64,000 bases of DNA. Source: Lophius americanus. Lineage: Eukaryota > Chordata > Actinopteri > Lophiiformes > Lophiidae. Under the pieces are notes generated by a model. The model had not been told where the DNA came from. It made no database searches and saw nothing but the letters and a program-made list of their open reading frames with translations. A program made the translations under genes and the position numbers. Shown piece after piece: positions 1 to 22,428 of this stretch. Every line of letters begins with the position of its first letter. Within the stretch, counting starts at the first letter, position 1. The stretch covers positions 3,238,001 through 3,302,000 of the forward strand of contig JBBDHG010000054.1 in NCBI GenBank assembly GCA_037951165.1, read 5' to 3'.

Positions 1-2525
1 GCATTCTAACATAATAGTACTACATCTTTTTATAGTATAACAGATGCAATTATTCCTTTTCTTCCATAACTGAGTTTTTCTAAATATGGTCAAGCGGATG
101 ACATTTGAGTTTGGACAGCGGAAACAAATGAAAGGAGGTTTGTATCGTTGATATAGGGGCATTTTTAAATAAAACATATCAAGTTAAATGTCACATTAAA
201 ATAAAAGTGAGGGTCTTCTCGGAGACAGCCGGTATGTGTGAATATAAATGAATCTTTATTTAAATGTGGACTGACTGAGTCCTGGTTTGGTCTGAAGTCG
301 GCTGGCTGGCTGAAGGTTAGACAGACCGACAGACAGACAGACAGATGGAGGAGCGGAGCAGCAGGTGTGCGCAGACACACCAGCTGCTGTGTGAAAGACA
401 CCGCAGTGACTTCCCTTTCACACCCCTTCTGTCCACATGCTCCCTCATTTCGGTGTAGCACCTTAATGCATAAACATGAACACACGAGGCAAGGCTTGGG
501 GAAATCACAGAGGAGAGGGACGACAGGAAGACTTTTCCGGACGTGAGCCCGCGTCTGCAGGGGGCTGAGGGTGAGGGTGCGTTTAGCGGCTGCACAGCGC
601 CCCCGTGTGGTCGGCTGAGGTGTCGCACTCAGAAGATGCCCCATTCACTAACGTGTCTCAACAAGTGATATTATCTTTACCTGAATGCAGCAAAGAAACC
701 AAAGCAATTACAGGTGGATTATCATGTTTTTAATTGTGTCTATTATTAATCTATAGACGATGAAAGACATTCAGTCTAGATTAGAGTGTCTGTACCAGAT
801 TGATGTTTATTTTCCAACCACCAGCGGAAGAGAGGGACATATAGTGAGTTATGTACATCAACGTCTTCAGGTATAACAGCCATTTAAACACAATAAACCC
901 TCGGCTGAGGCAGTTCCACCACAGGCTGATCGGACCTGGGTGTGTTTATCTATTCTGGTGGGGTCCAGCTGGGGTCTCTCCTCTTAAAGCCATAACCACT
1001 GGCTGCATCAGTCCCTGACGTTTCTTTGATGGTCGGGTGTAGGGATTAACTGTGGATTCCCAGCTCTCTAAGCAGTCTAAAACCGGATTTTGCAACAAAA
1101 TCCCAACAGCCAACCTCAACTGGGCTGAAAATTAAACGCCATTTTGTCAGAAACCTGCTCTGAATTGGCACTATTTTGATTTAAAAAAGAATGATCCTTT
1201 TTACTATGTATGCATCTAAATGCTGATATATTGCCTTGTATTTAGAAATTTTAAATGAACAGTTGTATCTGGTGAAAAAAAAAGGAAAGGACAGATGCTA
1301 AATGGGCATAATTTGCATGTATAAGAAAAATCTGATGATAGGACATCGGAATCATGCAGATTTACGATAGAACGCAGTTTTCAAATCAAGCTCAAACTTA
1401 AAATGCATGAAAATAAATAGACTGGAGCAGACATGCCTGCATACTTCACTAAACCCCTAAAAACCTCGTAAACCCTTTACTGCTACTGATAATTACTTTC
1501 AGTGTAGAAGAACACAGGGCTCTATATGTTTATATATATATAAATAAAATGTATTTTGCTTATTTTTAAGTTTGTCAACACAATATTGCTTATTTCAACT
1601 GAATGAATTTTTAGGGTATACTGTATAATTATACACACTATACTTACTACAAATATATATCTGTGCATGTACACGCAGATATACGAGGTTGTGTAACCAT
1701 CTACCCACCCGCACACACACATACCTGCTCCAGATCTACAGATCTACGTGCACACCCATATACACACACATACACCTATTTATACACGTAGACATGTATA
1801 CAATTTCATACAGTTCTTCACACACACACACACACACAACCTCACCCACCCTTAAGGACACCCAGACACACACAACTCTACATTTTTAATCACACAAAGA
1901 AGAGGAGATGCTTCGTTTTTAATGATCTGCATAAGTGAAGACATGATCTGGAGTTGAAAGGACACAAATCCTGACCACTCAACAGGTTTTTCTGCTAATT
2001 ATTTTCTTAATAATAGATGAACACGTCTGTGAAAATCTCCCTTTTAAAAGGAAACACCGGTGAGAGATGGACGTGTTGTTTATTTTAGCAGTATAAACGG
2101 CGGAACTCACACTCATGGAGCCGTGGCCGATGTGTAATATTCATTTTAAAATGTTTCTAACATCGTTATTCACATGTTTCTGACACAACAGTGCCACTAC
2201 TTGTATTGAAGGAAACTCCTGATGGGGGTGACTTTGAGTTGTGCGTGAAGGGAAGGCTTTCTGATTTACTGAGAGTCATTGACTCAGCGAGGCTGACGGG
2301 TGTATATTAAAGGTCATAGTTGACTCTATGTGTCTCTGTGTGTGAAAGCATGAAAACACGCACACACAAACACACAACTACTCACACTTGATGTACTGTA
2401 TAAATATGTGTGTGGGAGGAGGCCAGCTGCCTCAGTTAACACACCATTCTCGACAACTTCAAATGTTAATGACTGTGAACCTGACCTTATGGAAATAAGA
2501 TATCAAGACCGGTAAACACACTTAC
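1..2525 (-). other. asmt intron 5, at least 2.5 kb, no exon recognised
   Basis: This stretch continues the intron after asmt exon 5. Reading frames here show no family resemblance; the 159-codon frame at 165-644 is low-complexity and has no exon-like borders. Short CA/TA-rich patches occur around 1720-1880 and 2350-2380, and a short (ACAG)n/(ACAGACAG) patch at about 320-345. No repeat family was recognised with confidence. Confidence 0.5.
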
Positions 2526-12266
<9,741 letters not shown>

Positions 12267-12654
12267 GGTTGCTCGTTGGGATCAGACTGCCCAGAAAGAC
12301 CTTATATCCTGAGAGCGCTTTGGTCCTGGCTGGTTCTGCTCGCGGTGATGGATGGAAGAATGGTAGTCAGGACAGAATCAAACTCAAGCTATGGAGAGTG
12401 GCCCACTAGCAGCAGCAGCAGTGAGAGTAGCAGTGGGCTAAGCTGATTACAGCCAGATAACCCAGATTAGAGCTGGGACAAAGAAACAACTCTGCAACAA
12501 TAATACACTGCTGCCTTGTTTATCCCGGATACGCCAATTCACTCCAGTGGAGCTGCATTCCCATGTTGATCATTAGTGCATGTTTCAGGAACACACAAAC
12601 TTTAATGGGAATGTGTTAAAAGTATCATCAATGGGCTTCCTGTATATTCTCCAT

Positions 12655-13700
12655 ATTGGCTTGTTGCACCGACCGTCACCTCCCAAACCTCAGAAGACAC
12701 CACCAAGCCTCACGATGGATGAATTATTCATGTTCTTGGATCATTGAAGTGTTTGGAGATGCTCTTTCGGCTGTTTCCCCATCCTCTGAATCTTCCTCTG
12801 TCTCTCCAACCAACTGCATGTCCTCTCTTACCACATCCAGAAACCTCTTTGATCTTCCATTTTTATCCTGCCTTGCAGCTCCATCCTTCTACCAATAATT
12901 ATCTATCCCCTGTTTATCTAAGCCATCTCAATCTGGCTTCTCTGACTTTGTCCCAAGGACCTTGAGGGCTATCTGTCTGATGAGCTTGTTTATAATCGTG
13001 TTCATCTTCCTCACTCCCAAAGAATATCTGAACATCTTCAGCTCTGCCTCAGTCTTTTAGTAAGAGCCACCATCTGTAACCCACACAGCAGAGCAGCTCC
13101 CACTATCGTCTTGTAAACATTTCCCTTCACTCCTGCTGCTACTCTTCAATCACAGATTACTGCTGACACTCTTCTCCACCCACTCTACCCTGCCTGCACT
13201 CGCTTCTTCACCTCTTTTCCACACTCCCGGTTGCTCTGACCCCAAGTACTTTAGGTGCTGCAACGTCTTCACCTCTACTCTCTGCATCCTCACCGTTAAA
13301 TCTACCTCCCTTTCATCCACACAATTGTATTGTGATGCTACACGATACACTGACCTTCATTCTGTCTCTCAAGTGCATACCTACACCTCTCTGGGATTTC
13401 TTCCAACTGCTCCCTGCTCTCACAAAGTCATCCACAAACATCACAGTTCATGGAGACTCCTGTTTGACCTCATCTGTCAGCCTGTCCATCACCATTGTAA
13501 ACAAGAAGGGGCTCAGAGCAGATCTGTGATGCAGTCCCATCGCCACCTTCAAACAATCCATCACTCCTACAACATACCTCACCACTGTCAAGCTGCTCTC
13601 ATACATATATACAACTCTATCATACTTCTCTGTCAATCCACACTTCCTCATGCCAAACACGTCAAAATGACAAAACACGATTGCTTGGCTCAGCATTACT
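12655..13700 (-). mobile_element. degenerate RTE-like LINE fragment
   Basis: A minus-strand frame at 13696-13448 reads YESSLTVVRYVVGVMDCLKV followed by LHHRSALSPFLFTMVMDRLT, a reverse-transcriptase segment of a LINE type very common in teleosts. It continues in other frames as VDLTVRMQRVEVKTLQHLKY (13320-13250) and ends near 12800 with RFLDVVREDMQLV-like codons. The FADD box is lost and several frameshifts are visible. It lies between asmt and akap17a. Clade assignment (RTE) is from memory. Confidence 0.75.
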
Positions 13701-14633
13701 TCATGCTCTTCTTAAATGAAGGTTAAAGGCTTTTTTTCTTTGGGTTTTTATTTAAACCATATGCATGTAAGTCATGCTTCAGTAGATAATCAGCATAATG
13801 AAGACAAGAACAGGTATTTGCCTAAAGCTGACAGATAGGTAATAAATCCATCTGAACAGTTACAATTAAGGCTAAAAAATGACTATGCACTACATTGTGA
13901 AATCTTTACATCCTAGTTTTACAGTACTGAATTCACTAAGCATTGGAGTCTCAACAAAACTCACACTCAAATAATGACGATTAAAAAAAAGAAAAAAAAA
14001 GTCCCATAAATTCAAATAAAAACTAAAAGAGTTTGTTTTTCTAAGCTGGTTTTACGGGAACACAGTCAATACTGAAGAAGTTTTTCAACAAACATCTATC
14101 CTAAACACAGAAGTCTGTTTTTATAGTCTGTGGAAAACATTCATAGCAGCAATACATTTTAGTCCAGCAATCCACTTAATAGTCTTCCACCGCCATGATA
14201 GAAATTTCTGAGGAAATTAAATGTTGGTATAGTTGTGACAAAAACTACAAATGCAATGAGCCTATGATATTAGCTTTTATTCTATCAGCCACTAAATGCT
14301 CTCAACGTTTGATATATCGACTATTAATTAATGGGTATATCATTTAAAAACTGTTTCAGTGTGCTTAAGCACCAATATCGTGACAAAGCCTTTCAAATAA
14401 CACATAGTATTCTAGAAGCAAATTATGCAATCAGGGTTTTGAAATGTAAATGTTTTGTAAATTGTGACAAATAAACAGTTTGGCTCAGCATCTTCAAACC
14501 AGCAACAACAAAACTAACATGAATGAACAACAATGACTTTCATGCCTTACACATGCATATAGAAGAAAAAAAATCTCTCTTCTTCTCATGACGGTGTAAA
14601 CGGCGTATCAACAAACTGATCATGTTGATGAGA

Positions 14634-15506
14634 TCAGTACCGTCTGGACCGGCTCCTGTCTGGACTGTGACTGTGTCTCTTGTATCTTCGGCTGTAATGG
14701 CTGTGACTCCTCCCGTCTCTGCTCCTGTCGCTGCTCCTGGAGTTGCACCTGCTGTGTGCGCGGTTAGGATGCCAGTGGCTCTTCCCTCGGCTGTAGCTCC
14801 TGCTCGGGCTCCTGTCCTGGCTGGAGTTGGTGCTCCTGCTGCAATGGCTGTGGCTGCGCCTCCTTCTGCCTTGGTGACTGCTGCTCTTCCTGCGACGACT
14901 GGAGCTTCTCCTTTGGCGGCTGGAGCTCCTTCTCTTCCCACTGTTGCTGTGGGAGCGCTTCTCTCTGTGGGCCCGGTCCCGGTCCCGTGCGCTCTCACTG
15001 CTGTTCCTGCCCTTACGAGCCACCTCGTCCCTCTTTCGCTCCCTGCTCTTCTTCCTGTCCTCCCCTTCCCTCTTCTCCTCTCCTGTTCTGTTTTTCCTCA
15101 GAACCTTGGTTTGTACGCCGGATTTGGATATTCGCTCCTTGCTCTCAGGCGCCTTCACTCCGTTCACCCAGCCCAGGACCCCCAGCATCTCATTGCTACC
15201 AGCAGGATCAGAGGCTTCCTCGTTTGTTACAGCTTGGTCCTGTGTGCCTGGAGGTTTTGTGGCTTTACTGCTGCCCTTCTTCAACAGGTTGCACAGCAGC
15301 TTCTCTCTTAGATCCTTCTCTCGACGCTGGAGCTCCAGCGTTCGCTCCTTCTCCACTTCCACCCTCCGGAGCTCCTCTTCCTGCTTGCGTCGGCAGGCCT
15401 CCAGCTGCTGAAGACGAGCATGTTCCTCCCTCTGTCGGGACTGCTCAAGCCTTTCCTCTTCATCCCGTTCTGCCCTCTCGCTCTCCTGCTGCTTCTGCTT
15501 CAGGGC
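14634..15506 (-). CDS. akap17a: akap17a last coding exon with the RS domain
   Basis: 290 codons and a TGA at 14636-14634. It begins ALKQKQQESERAERDEEERL and continues coiled coil through REKLLCNLLKK. A variable linker follows (about 15290-15060), then an Arg/Ser/His-rich tail ending RSRSRRY. The composition makes the opposite strand open for up to 229 codons, which is a shadow. Candidate poly(A) signals (AATAAA, minus) lie at 14281-14276 and 13752-13747. Confidence 0.95.
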   Translation of the reverse strand, partial: ALKQKQQESERAERDEEERLEQSRQREEHARLQQLEACRRKQEEELRRVEVEKERTLELQRREKDLREKLLCNLLKKGSSKATKPPGTQDQAVTNEEASDPAGSNEMLGVLGWVNGVKAPESKERISKSGVQTKVLRKNRTGEEKREGEDRKKSRERKRDEVARKGRNSSESARDRDRAHREKRSHSNSGKRRSSSRQRRSSSRRRKSSSHQGRRRRSHSHCSRSTNSSQDRSPSRSYSRGKSHWHPNRAHSRCNSRSSDRSRDGRSHSHYSRRYKRHSHSPDRSRSRRY

Positions 15507-18500
15507 CTGAAACCACATATGTAAATAAACCATAAAACTGAAAAAGAATCACCAGGGTGATACACCGCTCTAACAAACGTCAGGAAAACCTAAAGCATTA
15601 TTCTGATTTAATCTAGATACTTATGGGAATATACAGCGACAGGGTTCTATTCTAGAGTACCAAAATCACCTACCAGCTCACATCAAACTCAATTCAATTC
15701 ACGTTTTTAATCTGATAAACCTAAAGCGTAGAAACAAGTGACAAATTAAGGGCTGGTTAGTTGGCAAACTATTTCTTGGTATGTTCATTCTATTTATGAT
15801 ATAAATAAGAGATTTTTGTCTATCTACTTGACAAAAAAGGTGAAAAGCACATTTCACAAAATGAAAGATTAATCTGTTAATGTTGAACTTCAAGTTGATA
15901 AGCAAGTTGTACCTCCTGTATAGATATACAGCCATAAGTATACAGTATATTGTCATCTTCTTTCTAGTGAAAACTTGCTAACATCTTTATTGGAGTATTA
16001 AAATGTTAAAAAAGAGGATATAATCCACTTCATTAGTCATGTCATGTCATGTCATACCTTGGCCCTGGCAAGCATCTCAGCGATGAGCCGTATGGACTCC
16101 AGGTTGCGCTGAGCCAGCAGCAGCCTCCTTTCCTCCATGGCGATCTTCATCTGGAGCTTCTTCTGCTCCTCTTCCTGCTGCCGCCTCACCTTCTTCAGAT
16201 TTCTCCTCTCCTCTCTCTCGCGCAGCTTCTGCTCTCGCTTCCACAGCCTCTCCTCTTTTCTGCGCTCCTTTTCCTCCTCTTCCTGCTCTTTTAGTTTCCT
16301 GGACCCAAAGTAAGTTATAATTAATAGGACAATGAAAACAAATTCAAATATACCAAATCAACAGTTGCTTTCATTATCAGACTCGGTATTCAATGTATTC
16401 TAATTGTTGTTCCTCAGACCAAGTTACTTAGATCAAAGCTCCTGTCTCTCTACAAGGTCAGAGGGCATATGGATCCTGTACATTTGTATTAATAAGATCT
16501 CTACTATGGATTGTGGATGGATAAAATATTAAGGAGAATAAAACTTTACTTTTTTCTTACACTATTGTTGTTAATACTCTACTCAAAAAAATAACGGGAA
16601 CACATAATCATCACGGTGTAACTCAAAAGTGAATCACAAATCCGGGATATCAACCTGTTCAGTCGGCAGGCATAATGATTTTTAATTAAATTAAAATTAG
16701 AAGTTGATCAGGTAGTGCAGCTCCTCCAGGATGGCACATCCATACGTGCCCTGGCCAGAGGGTTTGCTGTGTCTCCCACCACAGTGTCAAGAGCGTGGAG
16801 GAGTTTCGAGGAGACAGACCAGTATACCAGGAGAGGTGGAAGGCACTGTTGGAGGGCAACAACCCAGCAGCAGGACCAGGATCTGCTCCATTGTGCGAGG
16901 AGAAACAGTAGGAGCACTGCAGCCCTACAAAATGACCTGAAGCAGGCCACTCGTGTGCATGTTTCTGCCCAAACTGTCAGAAACAGACTCCGTAAGGGTG
17001 GCATGAGGGCCCGACGTCCACAAGTGGGGCCTGTGCTCACAGCCCGGCACGATCCAGCCCAATTGGCATTTGACAGAGAACACCAGAATTGGAATACTGA
17101 GCCAAATGATCCAAATGTAAAGTGCATTATAAATTAAATGTATTATTATTATTATTATTGTCTTGAGGAAATTCACAAAAGTTGGATCCGCCTTGGATGT
17201 AATTTTTCCACTTTGATTTTGAGTATGATTCTGAATCCAGTCCTCAACGGGTTCATTTTGGTTTCCGTTTATCCGTCTTACATTATTTTGTTTTCCACAA
17301 ATTGCACTATGTTATCAATAAAGATTTTCAACTTAAATATTCAATACATCTAGATCTGGGATGTGTGATTCAAGTGTTCCCTTTATTTTTTTGAGTAGTG
17401 TACACCAGAGCATTAAAACAGTCCTGCCCTGATTCAGAGTTATGTCTATCTTCCTTGTCCATCATAATTCGCCCTCCATCCTACCTCTCCTCCTCCTTAC
17501 GCCGCTCCTCCTCTTCCTTCTCCTTCCGTTTCTGCTCCTCCCTCTGCCTCTCAAGCTCCTGTAGTTTCAGCCTCTCCAGGTTTCTCCTCTTCAATGCCAA
17601 CTCACTCAGATGCTTGCTGGTGTCAAAGGCCACCTGAAGAAACACACACACGGGTTTCAGAATACTGCTTTCATGGTATACATACTACGAAGTACATCAC
17701 CTTAGTTACATTTTTTTTATTCTTATATTATCATTTTAAAAATCCCTTTTTAAAGACTGCTTCAGTGTCCGAAAATCTTTGAGTCTGCATTACACTTTAA
17801 ATAAATTTGTGTACTATACTGAAGAGGTTTTGTAATTTCATTTTTGCCACTAAACCCAGACTCTAAAGCAGAAAGTAAAAAAAATGTGAGTCATTTAGAT
17901 CAGGTTCTTTCATATAGTCTAGAACAGCTTTTTGAAATGTGGTCCAGTTCATTATGAAAGGGGGTTGAATTGATCAGGCAGGCTCATGAGGGTCATCAAA
18001 CTCACTACTTTGTGTAATCTCGATGCAAAATAAAAACCTTCATTCTGACGGAGCTTTTTGTTTTTTTGGAATTTAACGAAAGAACTCACTTAGAGCACAA
18101 TATCTTTTTTTCCTTTAACCTAATTTAGATTTCACTGTGGAGCTTAAGTCTGTGGATTAAGAGCCGACTCATGATGATAAAGCTTTAATTCTCATTCCAC
18201 TAAAAGGTCTTAAAGCTGCTCTGTGACTCTAAGCAACACAATCTAATTGCTGAAATCTGCCGAACTGCAACTTCTCAGCAGCAGCTGCGGATAACCTGTG
18301 GTCCCTCCACAAAATCCACAAATGCAGATCTATAATAAATCCTTATTTGCCATCGATGAGGATACCCAACCACAAAGAATCAAACACAAGTGGATCGTAA
18401 AAAGAAGTCTCGTAATGTATCTTAAATCTAAGTTCAACTACGGTTCTGTAAATTGGTACAATTGTGTCTTTTTTGCAGGATTAAATATAAAACCATGTCC

Positions 18501-20807
18501 TGAATTTAAAAAATTGGAAGCAAACTGAAATTGATAGTACAACATAAGGTGACAGCTGACTCAGATGCATAGTTTCAACACTATTTGCGATCCTTGTTTA
18601 CGGTAGTGATGTCTCATAATTTCCACCGTTCACACAACAAACACGGACGCCAACGTAAATGGGAAAGATGTAGGACCATATAAAATCTTGCTAGCTTGTG
18701 TTTATAAAAATTTCTCTCTTCAGTCTCATCAAACTGAATATCATCAACATCAGTAAAACACAGACCTGGGAGCAGAGCTTGAGTGTTTGGAGGTGGTGTT
18801 GGAGGATGCTGGTTAACACTCAGTGTTATGGAAAACACTTCTTAATCCATGCTATCTACACTGATATCCTATCAAAGCATGTTCCGAGGCAGACTGAAAG
18901 CACAAAGGTGCTATAGAAGGGGAACTGCTCCCCCTTCTGTGAGGAGAGCAGCTCAGAAGAATTATATAAACTCCATCCCTTTTCTACATAACGTAGTATG
19001 ACTTTGTATCATTATCATGGAAATTTTTACTCAATATTTATGTGCAAACTATTCTCTATTTTCTTAGTTTACTTTGTAATCTTTTGAACTAAAATGCATT
19101 TTCTTCAATGGCACCTGCTACATTTCAGTTGCGTAAAGTGCGTAATGCGAAAAATGTTATGTCGTACTCTATAGCTATAAAAGTCTGCAATACCTTGATG
19201 TTGCAGGCCACCGCCTTTCCGTCATCTCCCTTCAGCATCAGCTTCATGCTGCGTAGTGTGTCCATGGCCTTGGTGAAACCGAAGTACTCCTGGTACTGGA
19301 CGTAGGCTTCAAAGTTCAGATGACCCCCAAAACTGAATGTGTTGAAGTTCTTGTCCAACATCTCCTCCCGGTATGGGTCAAGCATGGGGATGTCAACATT
19401 TCGAACCTAAATTAATAAAGGTGTCACAGTAAAAATAAAAACTAAGTTAATTTTAGCTACAATATGATGCACATAACTTTGGGGGATTTCTTGCTGTATT
19501 CATCTAGAGAGTGAGTTTAAGTGGACTGAGTCAGAAAGGGGAATTTAAATGGAATTTGCAGAATCTCAGCCAGTACTATAGCAGTGATTGCTTGAGTATA
19601 ATAAAGTTTAAATTCAATAGATTTTAAAAGTACAGCTTGCAACCATGGCTCAACACAGTAGAAAACATAATATCCCATCATAATTTCACTTACTGTCAGA
19701 ATCAGAGCTGTAAAAAATCTACACCAACTACAAAACGTGAATACAGTTAACAAAATAAAGTCCTAGGTCTTCAATAACATCTTACATGCTATCATGTATG
19801 TTCAGCTGATGTAACAATAATGGTGCCTTAAAAACAAGAGGGATATCACCTCATATTTAACATGACTTTTATATCGGGGCTAGTTTCCTGTCAATCAGTC
19901 ACACATAAAACCAAGAACAACCTTGCCAAATGTCTGGAAGACAACAGTGAGGACCTCCTCAGAGGGCCGATCAGGGAACTGGCTGTCCTTCTGACTGAAC
20001 CATTTGCAAGGAAGTCCTTCCAGGTGGATGGTGTCTGGCCTCTCTCCAGGTACAGTCTCATTCATGTCCTTGGCGTCACGGAAGAACGAGTCCCAGTCAT
20101 GACGTGTAGGGAAGTCCAGCTTGTTCTCAACTGCACGGACCTGCGGATCAAAGGGAAGGAGGAGGGTTGATATGCACTCAGTTGCAAGTTTATTATTATT
20201 ATTAGGTATAACTTCACAACTACACAACATTCAAGCAATCTATAACATGAAAACTTTGTTTTTCTACTGTTCAAGAGATAGGCCTTTTAATTTCCCTGCA
20301 TTATGGGCATCCAGCGTAAAATTTATGCCAAACTAATACGTGGAACACGAAACTGATTACAGACGATCTGCTGTGGCAAACCAAAAGAAAACAGCCAGAA
20401 GAATAAGAAGATACTGAGACATGAGTATCTAATACGTACTAACTGTAAATCAAAGGAGACCAAAACACAGTGGTCCTCACCTTCAGCACATCAGTAAATC
20501 CACTAAGTTTGATGCTCTTCCCGTCCAAACGGCCCAGCAGGCTCTTGACCACCGTCTTGTTTTCCACCTCTCCCTCAAAGCGGATGAAGTCCATGGTGCT
20601 CTTGGAGATACGCAGGGCGGAAAACTGTTCTGGAGCTACCATGCCCTTGATTCTCTCCATGACCTCCCAGTTGGAGATGCTCTTGCCTGGTAGCTTGAGC
20701 TGAGGTAGAGCAACGCTGACAGTCATCTTGGCAATGGGTTTGAGGTACAGGTTGTACTCAGAGGAGAGGCACACCGCCTCTGTAGTATCATGAACAATGG
20801 TGGTCAT
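14634..20807 (-). CDS. akap17a: akap17a, A-kinase anchor protein 17A / RS-rich splicing factor (complete coding region)
   Basis: AKAP17A (XE7, SFRS17A) is a nuclear-speckle protein that binds protein kinase A regulatory subunits and influences alternative splicing (family knowledge). Six coding exons on the minus strand are 20807-20481, 20140-19922, 19406-19194, 17633-17485, 16298-16058 and 15506-14634. Phases agree and encode 673 aa (human about 695). Residues 1-253 match the conserved globular and RRM-like region (ISNWEVMERIKGMV, LDFPTRHDWDSFFRDAKDMN, GERPDTIHLEGLPCKW, FSFGGHLNFEAYVQY). Residues about 254-450 form a charged coiled coil (LLLAQRNLESIRLIAEMLAR), including the region that anchors PKA. 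Residues about 530-673 are an Arg-Ser domain. A 5' non-coding exon is inferred near 22429. A Tc1 element and LINE pieces occupy its introns. Confidence 0.96.
16058..16298 (-). CDS. akap17a: akap17a coding exon 6
   Basis: 241 bp. The first base completes Arg, followed by KLKEQEEEK and a long coiled coil ending MEERRLLLAQRNLESIRLIA plus EMLARAK. The acceptor is GGGTCCAG and the donor GTATGA. The final motif is almost identical in human AKAP17A. Confidence 0.94.
16575..17402 (+). mobile_element. internally deleted Tc1-like DNA transposon in akap17a intron 5
   Basis: Near-identical inverted ends read TACTCAAAAAAATAACGGGA at 16582-16601 region and, reversed, ACTCAAAAAAATAAAGGGAA at 17398-17379, bounded by TA. 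The frame at 16715-17137 encodes the N-terminal paired-type DNA-binding half of a Tc1 transposase (LLQDGTSIRALARGFAVS, TVSRAWRSFEE, RLRKGGMRARRP). It stops after EHQNWN where the DDE catalytic domain should begin. That domain is replaced by about 70 bp including (ATT)n at 17141-17160. The element fills about 70% of the 1186-bp intron and cannot mobilise itself. Confidence 0.92.
17485..17633 (-). CDS. akap17a: akap17a coding exon 5
   Basis: 149 bp, phase 0 to phase 2, starting VAFDTSKHLSELALKRRNLE and ending in an E/R/K-rich coiled coil. The acceptor is TTTCTTCAG and the donor GTAGGA. It was found by splice phase and by the human SFDSTKHLSD equivalent. Confidence 0.92.
19194..19406 (-). CDS. 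akap17a: akap17a coding exon 4
   Basis: 71 codons, phase 0 on both sides, residues 183-253, VRNVDIPMLDPYREEML to GKAVACNIK. The acceptor is AATTTAG and the donor GTATTG. This is the second half of the RRM-like fold. Confidence 0.94.
19922..20140 (-). CDS. akap17a: akap17a coding exon 3
   Basis: 73 codons, phase 0 on both sides, residues 110-182, from VRAVENKLDFPTRHDW to VVFQTFGK. The acceptor is TCCGCAG and the donor GTTGTT is weak, but the downstream phase and human alignment support it. Confidence 0.92.
20341..20415 (+). mobile_element. short LINE 3'-end remnant (RTE-like tail)
   Basis: CTGCTGTGGCAAACCAAAAG followed by AGCCAGAAGAATAAGAAG resembles the common teleost LINE 3' end (GTGGCGACCCCTAACGGGAG, then AGCCGAAAGAAGAAG). 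It lies in akap17a intron 2, about 66 bp from exon 2. Similar tails occur at 62840-62885 and 63080-63130. Confidence 0.5.
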
Positions 20808-20828
20808 GGTTGCAGACCAAAAGAGAAG
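20481..20828 (-). CDS. akap17a: akap17a exon 2, first coding exon (coding 20807-20481)
   Basis: The acceptor TTCCTACAG ends at 20829, leaving 21 nt of 5' UTR before the ATG at 20807. Residues 1-109 start MTTIVHDTTEAVCL and end GFTDVLK at a phase-0 donor GTGAGG. The start matches the human N-terminus. Confidence 0.93.
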
Positions 20829-20959
20829 CTGTAGGAATTTTAGAGAGATAACAAATTAAAGACTTAACAAGGGGCTGCTGCTCTTGAAATCACTGTGAAT
20901 TAGAGTAATATATGTGGTGAATTCACATTAAAAATATTATTCATGTTCCATTTAGCAGT

Positions 20960-21950
20960 TTAATGTCTACCTACTGTTCTAGATTGTCAACTATTAGGTG
21001 GCACGAAATTAAAACTCATCATCTTGTCATCCACATCCAAAAATGCTCCATCACTCTCGACCCCCTTCCAGCTACATCAAGCCAATTGACAGAAGCCTTA
21101 GATAAATATTGGACTCAGATTTTGATCTTTGAAACACAAATTATAAAGTTGTCCGGTTCTGGTTCCTCAAAATCAATCCAATTCTCTTGTACTATGACCT
21201 GAAAAAAAAAAATCCTTCATCCCGTTATTTTCTCGAAGGGTAGATACTGCAGCTCCCTCCTGTCTGGCAAAAATAGGGTCCATAAAAAAAAAAATTCCCC
21301 ATCTTGCCTCCAACTAGTTCAGAATGCAACAGGTTGGCTTCTTATTATTTTAACACCCAATATCAAATCATTCCCACCAAGTCTATCTCCATTAGCTCTC
21401 AGTATTTTTTAGAATTGATTATAAGATTTTACTAATCACTTTTAAAGCACATCTGGATCCAGCTACAAGCTATATAGCAGAATTGATAACTCCTTATGAG
21501 CCAGCTTGGGAAGTTAGATCCTCTGGTAGGTCATTTCTGGTTATACCGAAGTCAAGGCTTAATTCAAAAGGTGAGGTGAGTATGGTTTCACCATTAGAGG
21601 CCCTCTGCTTTGAAAAGACCTGCCTGAGGAGAAAAGGCTCGCTTCATGCGTCTCTACTTTTAAATCACTTCTTAAAACTCACTTCTACATTCTTGCTTTT
21701 TGTGATGATTTACGTTTTATTGTCTCTATGGACATTTTAATATCCTTCATTCTTCAATTTTAATGAATCCCTTAATTTTGTCTATGATAGAAAAGTAAGA
21801 TTTACAATGTATAAGAGAAACAACTATGTATGTGTACAGCCTTTGTATTGTATTTGACTACCTTTGCTTAGTCTGCAAAAACCTTATGTACACTCTGTTT
21901 TAAAAGGTTCTATATTAATATAGTTATTATAATTGCTCACTTGAAAAGAC
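20960..21950 (+). mobile_element. degenerate L2-like LINE 3' half in akap17a intron 1
   Basis: Frames read in order VQNATGWLL (about 21320), LITPYEPAWEVRSSGRSFLV plus IPKSRL (21483-21560) and LLNHFLKLTSTF (about 21660). These are the C-terminal motifs of an L2-clade ORF2 and sit in the expected order. Numerous stops show that it is dead. It is inserted antisense to akap17a. Confidence 0.75.
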
Positions 21951-22057
21951 TCTGGTTTTCTTAAAAAAATATATAACCAGTTGGCTGTCTGGATTCTTAT
22001 ATTCGGACAATATTCCTCGTTTGACTGTCCAGTGATATAATCTGCAATTTTTTACGA

Positions 22058-22097
<40 letters not shown>
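22058..22097. repeat. (ATT)n microsatellite
   Basis: About 13 uninterrupted ATT units in akap17a intron 1, about 330 bp from the inferred 5' exon. Confidence 0.97.
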
Positions 22098-22099
<2 letters not shown>

Positions 22100-22428
22100 A
22101 TGAAAACGTCTGGCTTTAATTGGCAAATAATCATTTCAAGTCAGGAAAATGGTTTTGTTGACTGTTAATGTTTCCCTGGTGACTAACGCCACGACACGTT
22201 GTTGTATGTAGCCATCATGTGAAAGCAGTTAATTACAGCCCGACTTGTTAGCTGCAACGTATAGCTAGCACTAAGACCCCGAAGAGCAATATAAAAAAAA
22301 CTAATAACAAGCGTTAGTATTGAAAATCACAGTGAACAATGCTATTTCGGCTATTGACAACGGCTTGCGCTGTTGTTCCCTCTAGTTAGCCACAGATGCT
22401 AACGTCAGTTAGCTTCAGGTGTACTTAC

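Noticed and set aside
165..644. 159-codon minus-strand ORF
   Set aside because: No recognisable domain, overlaps other frames of similar length, contains CLSVCLSVC repeat translation from the ACAG repeats, and does not match the expected next asmt exon.
14622..15311. 229-codon plus-strand ORF opposite the akap17a last exon
   Set aside because: It is the antisense shadow of the Arg/Ser-rich domain: GC-rich, low-complexity, no splice or start context. The minus strand carries the conserved akap17a sequence.
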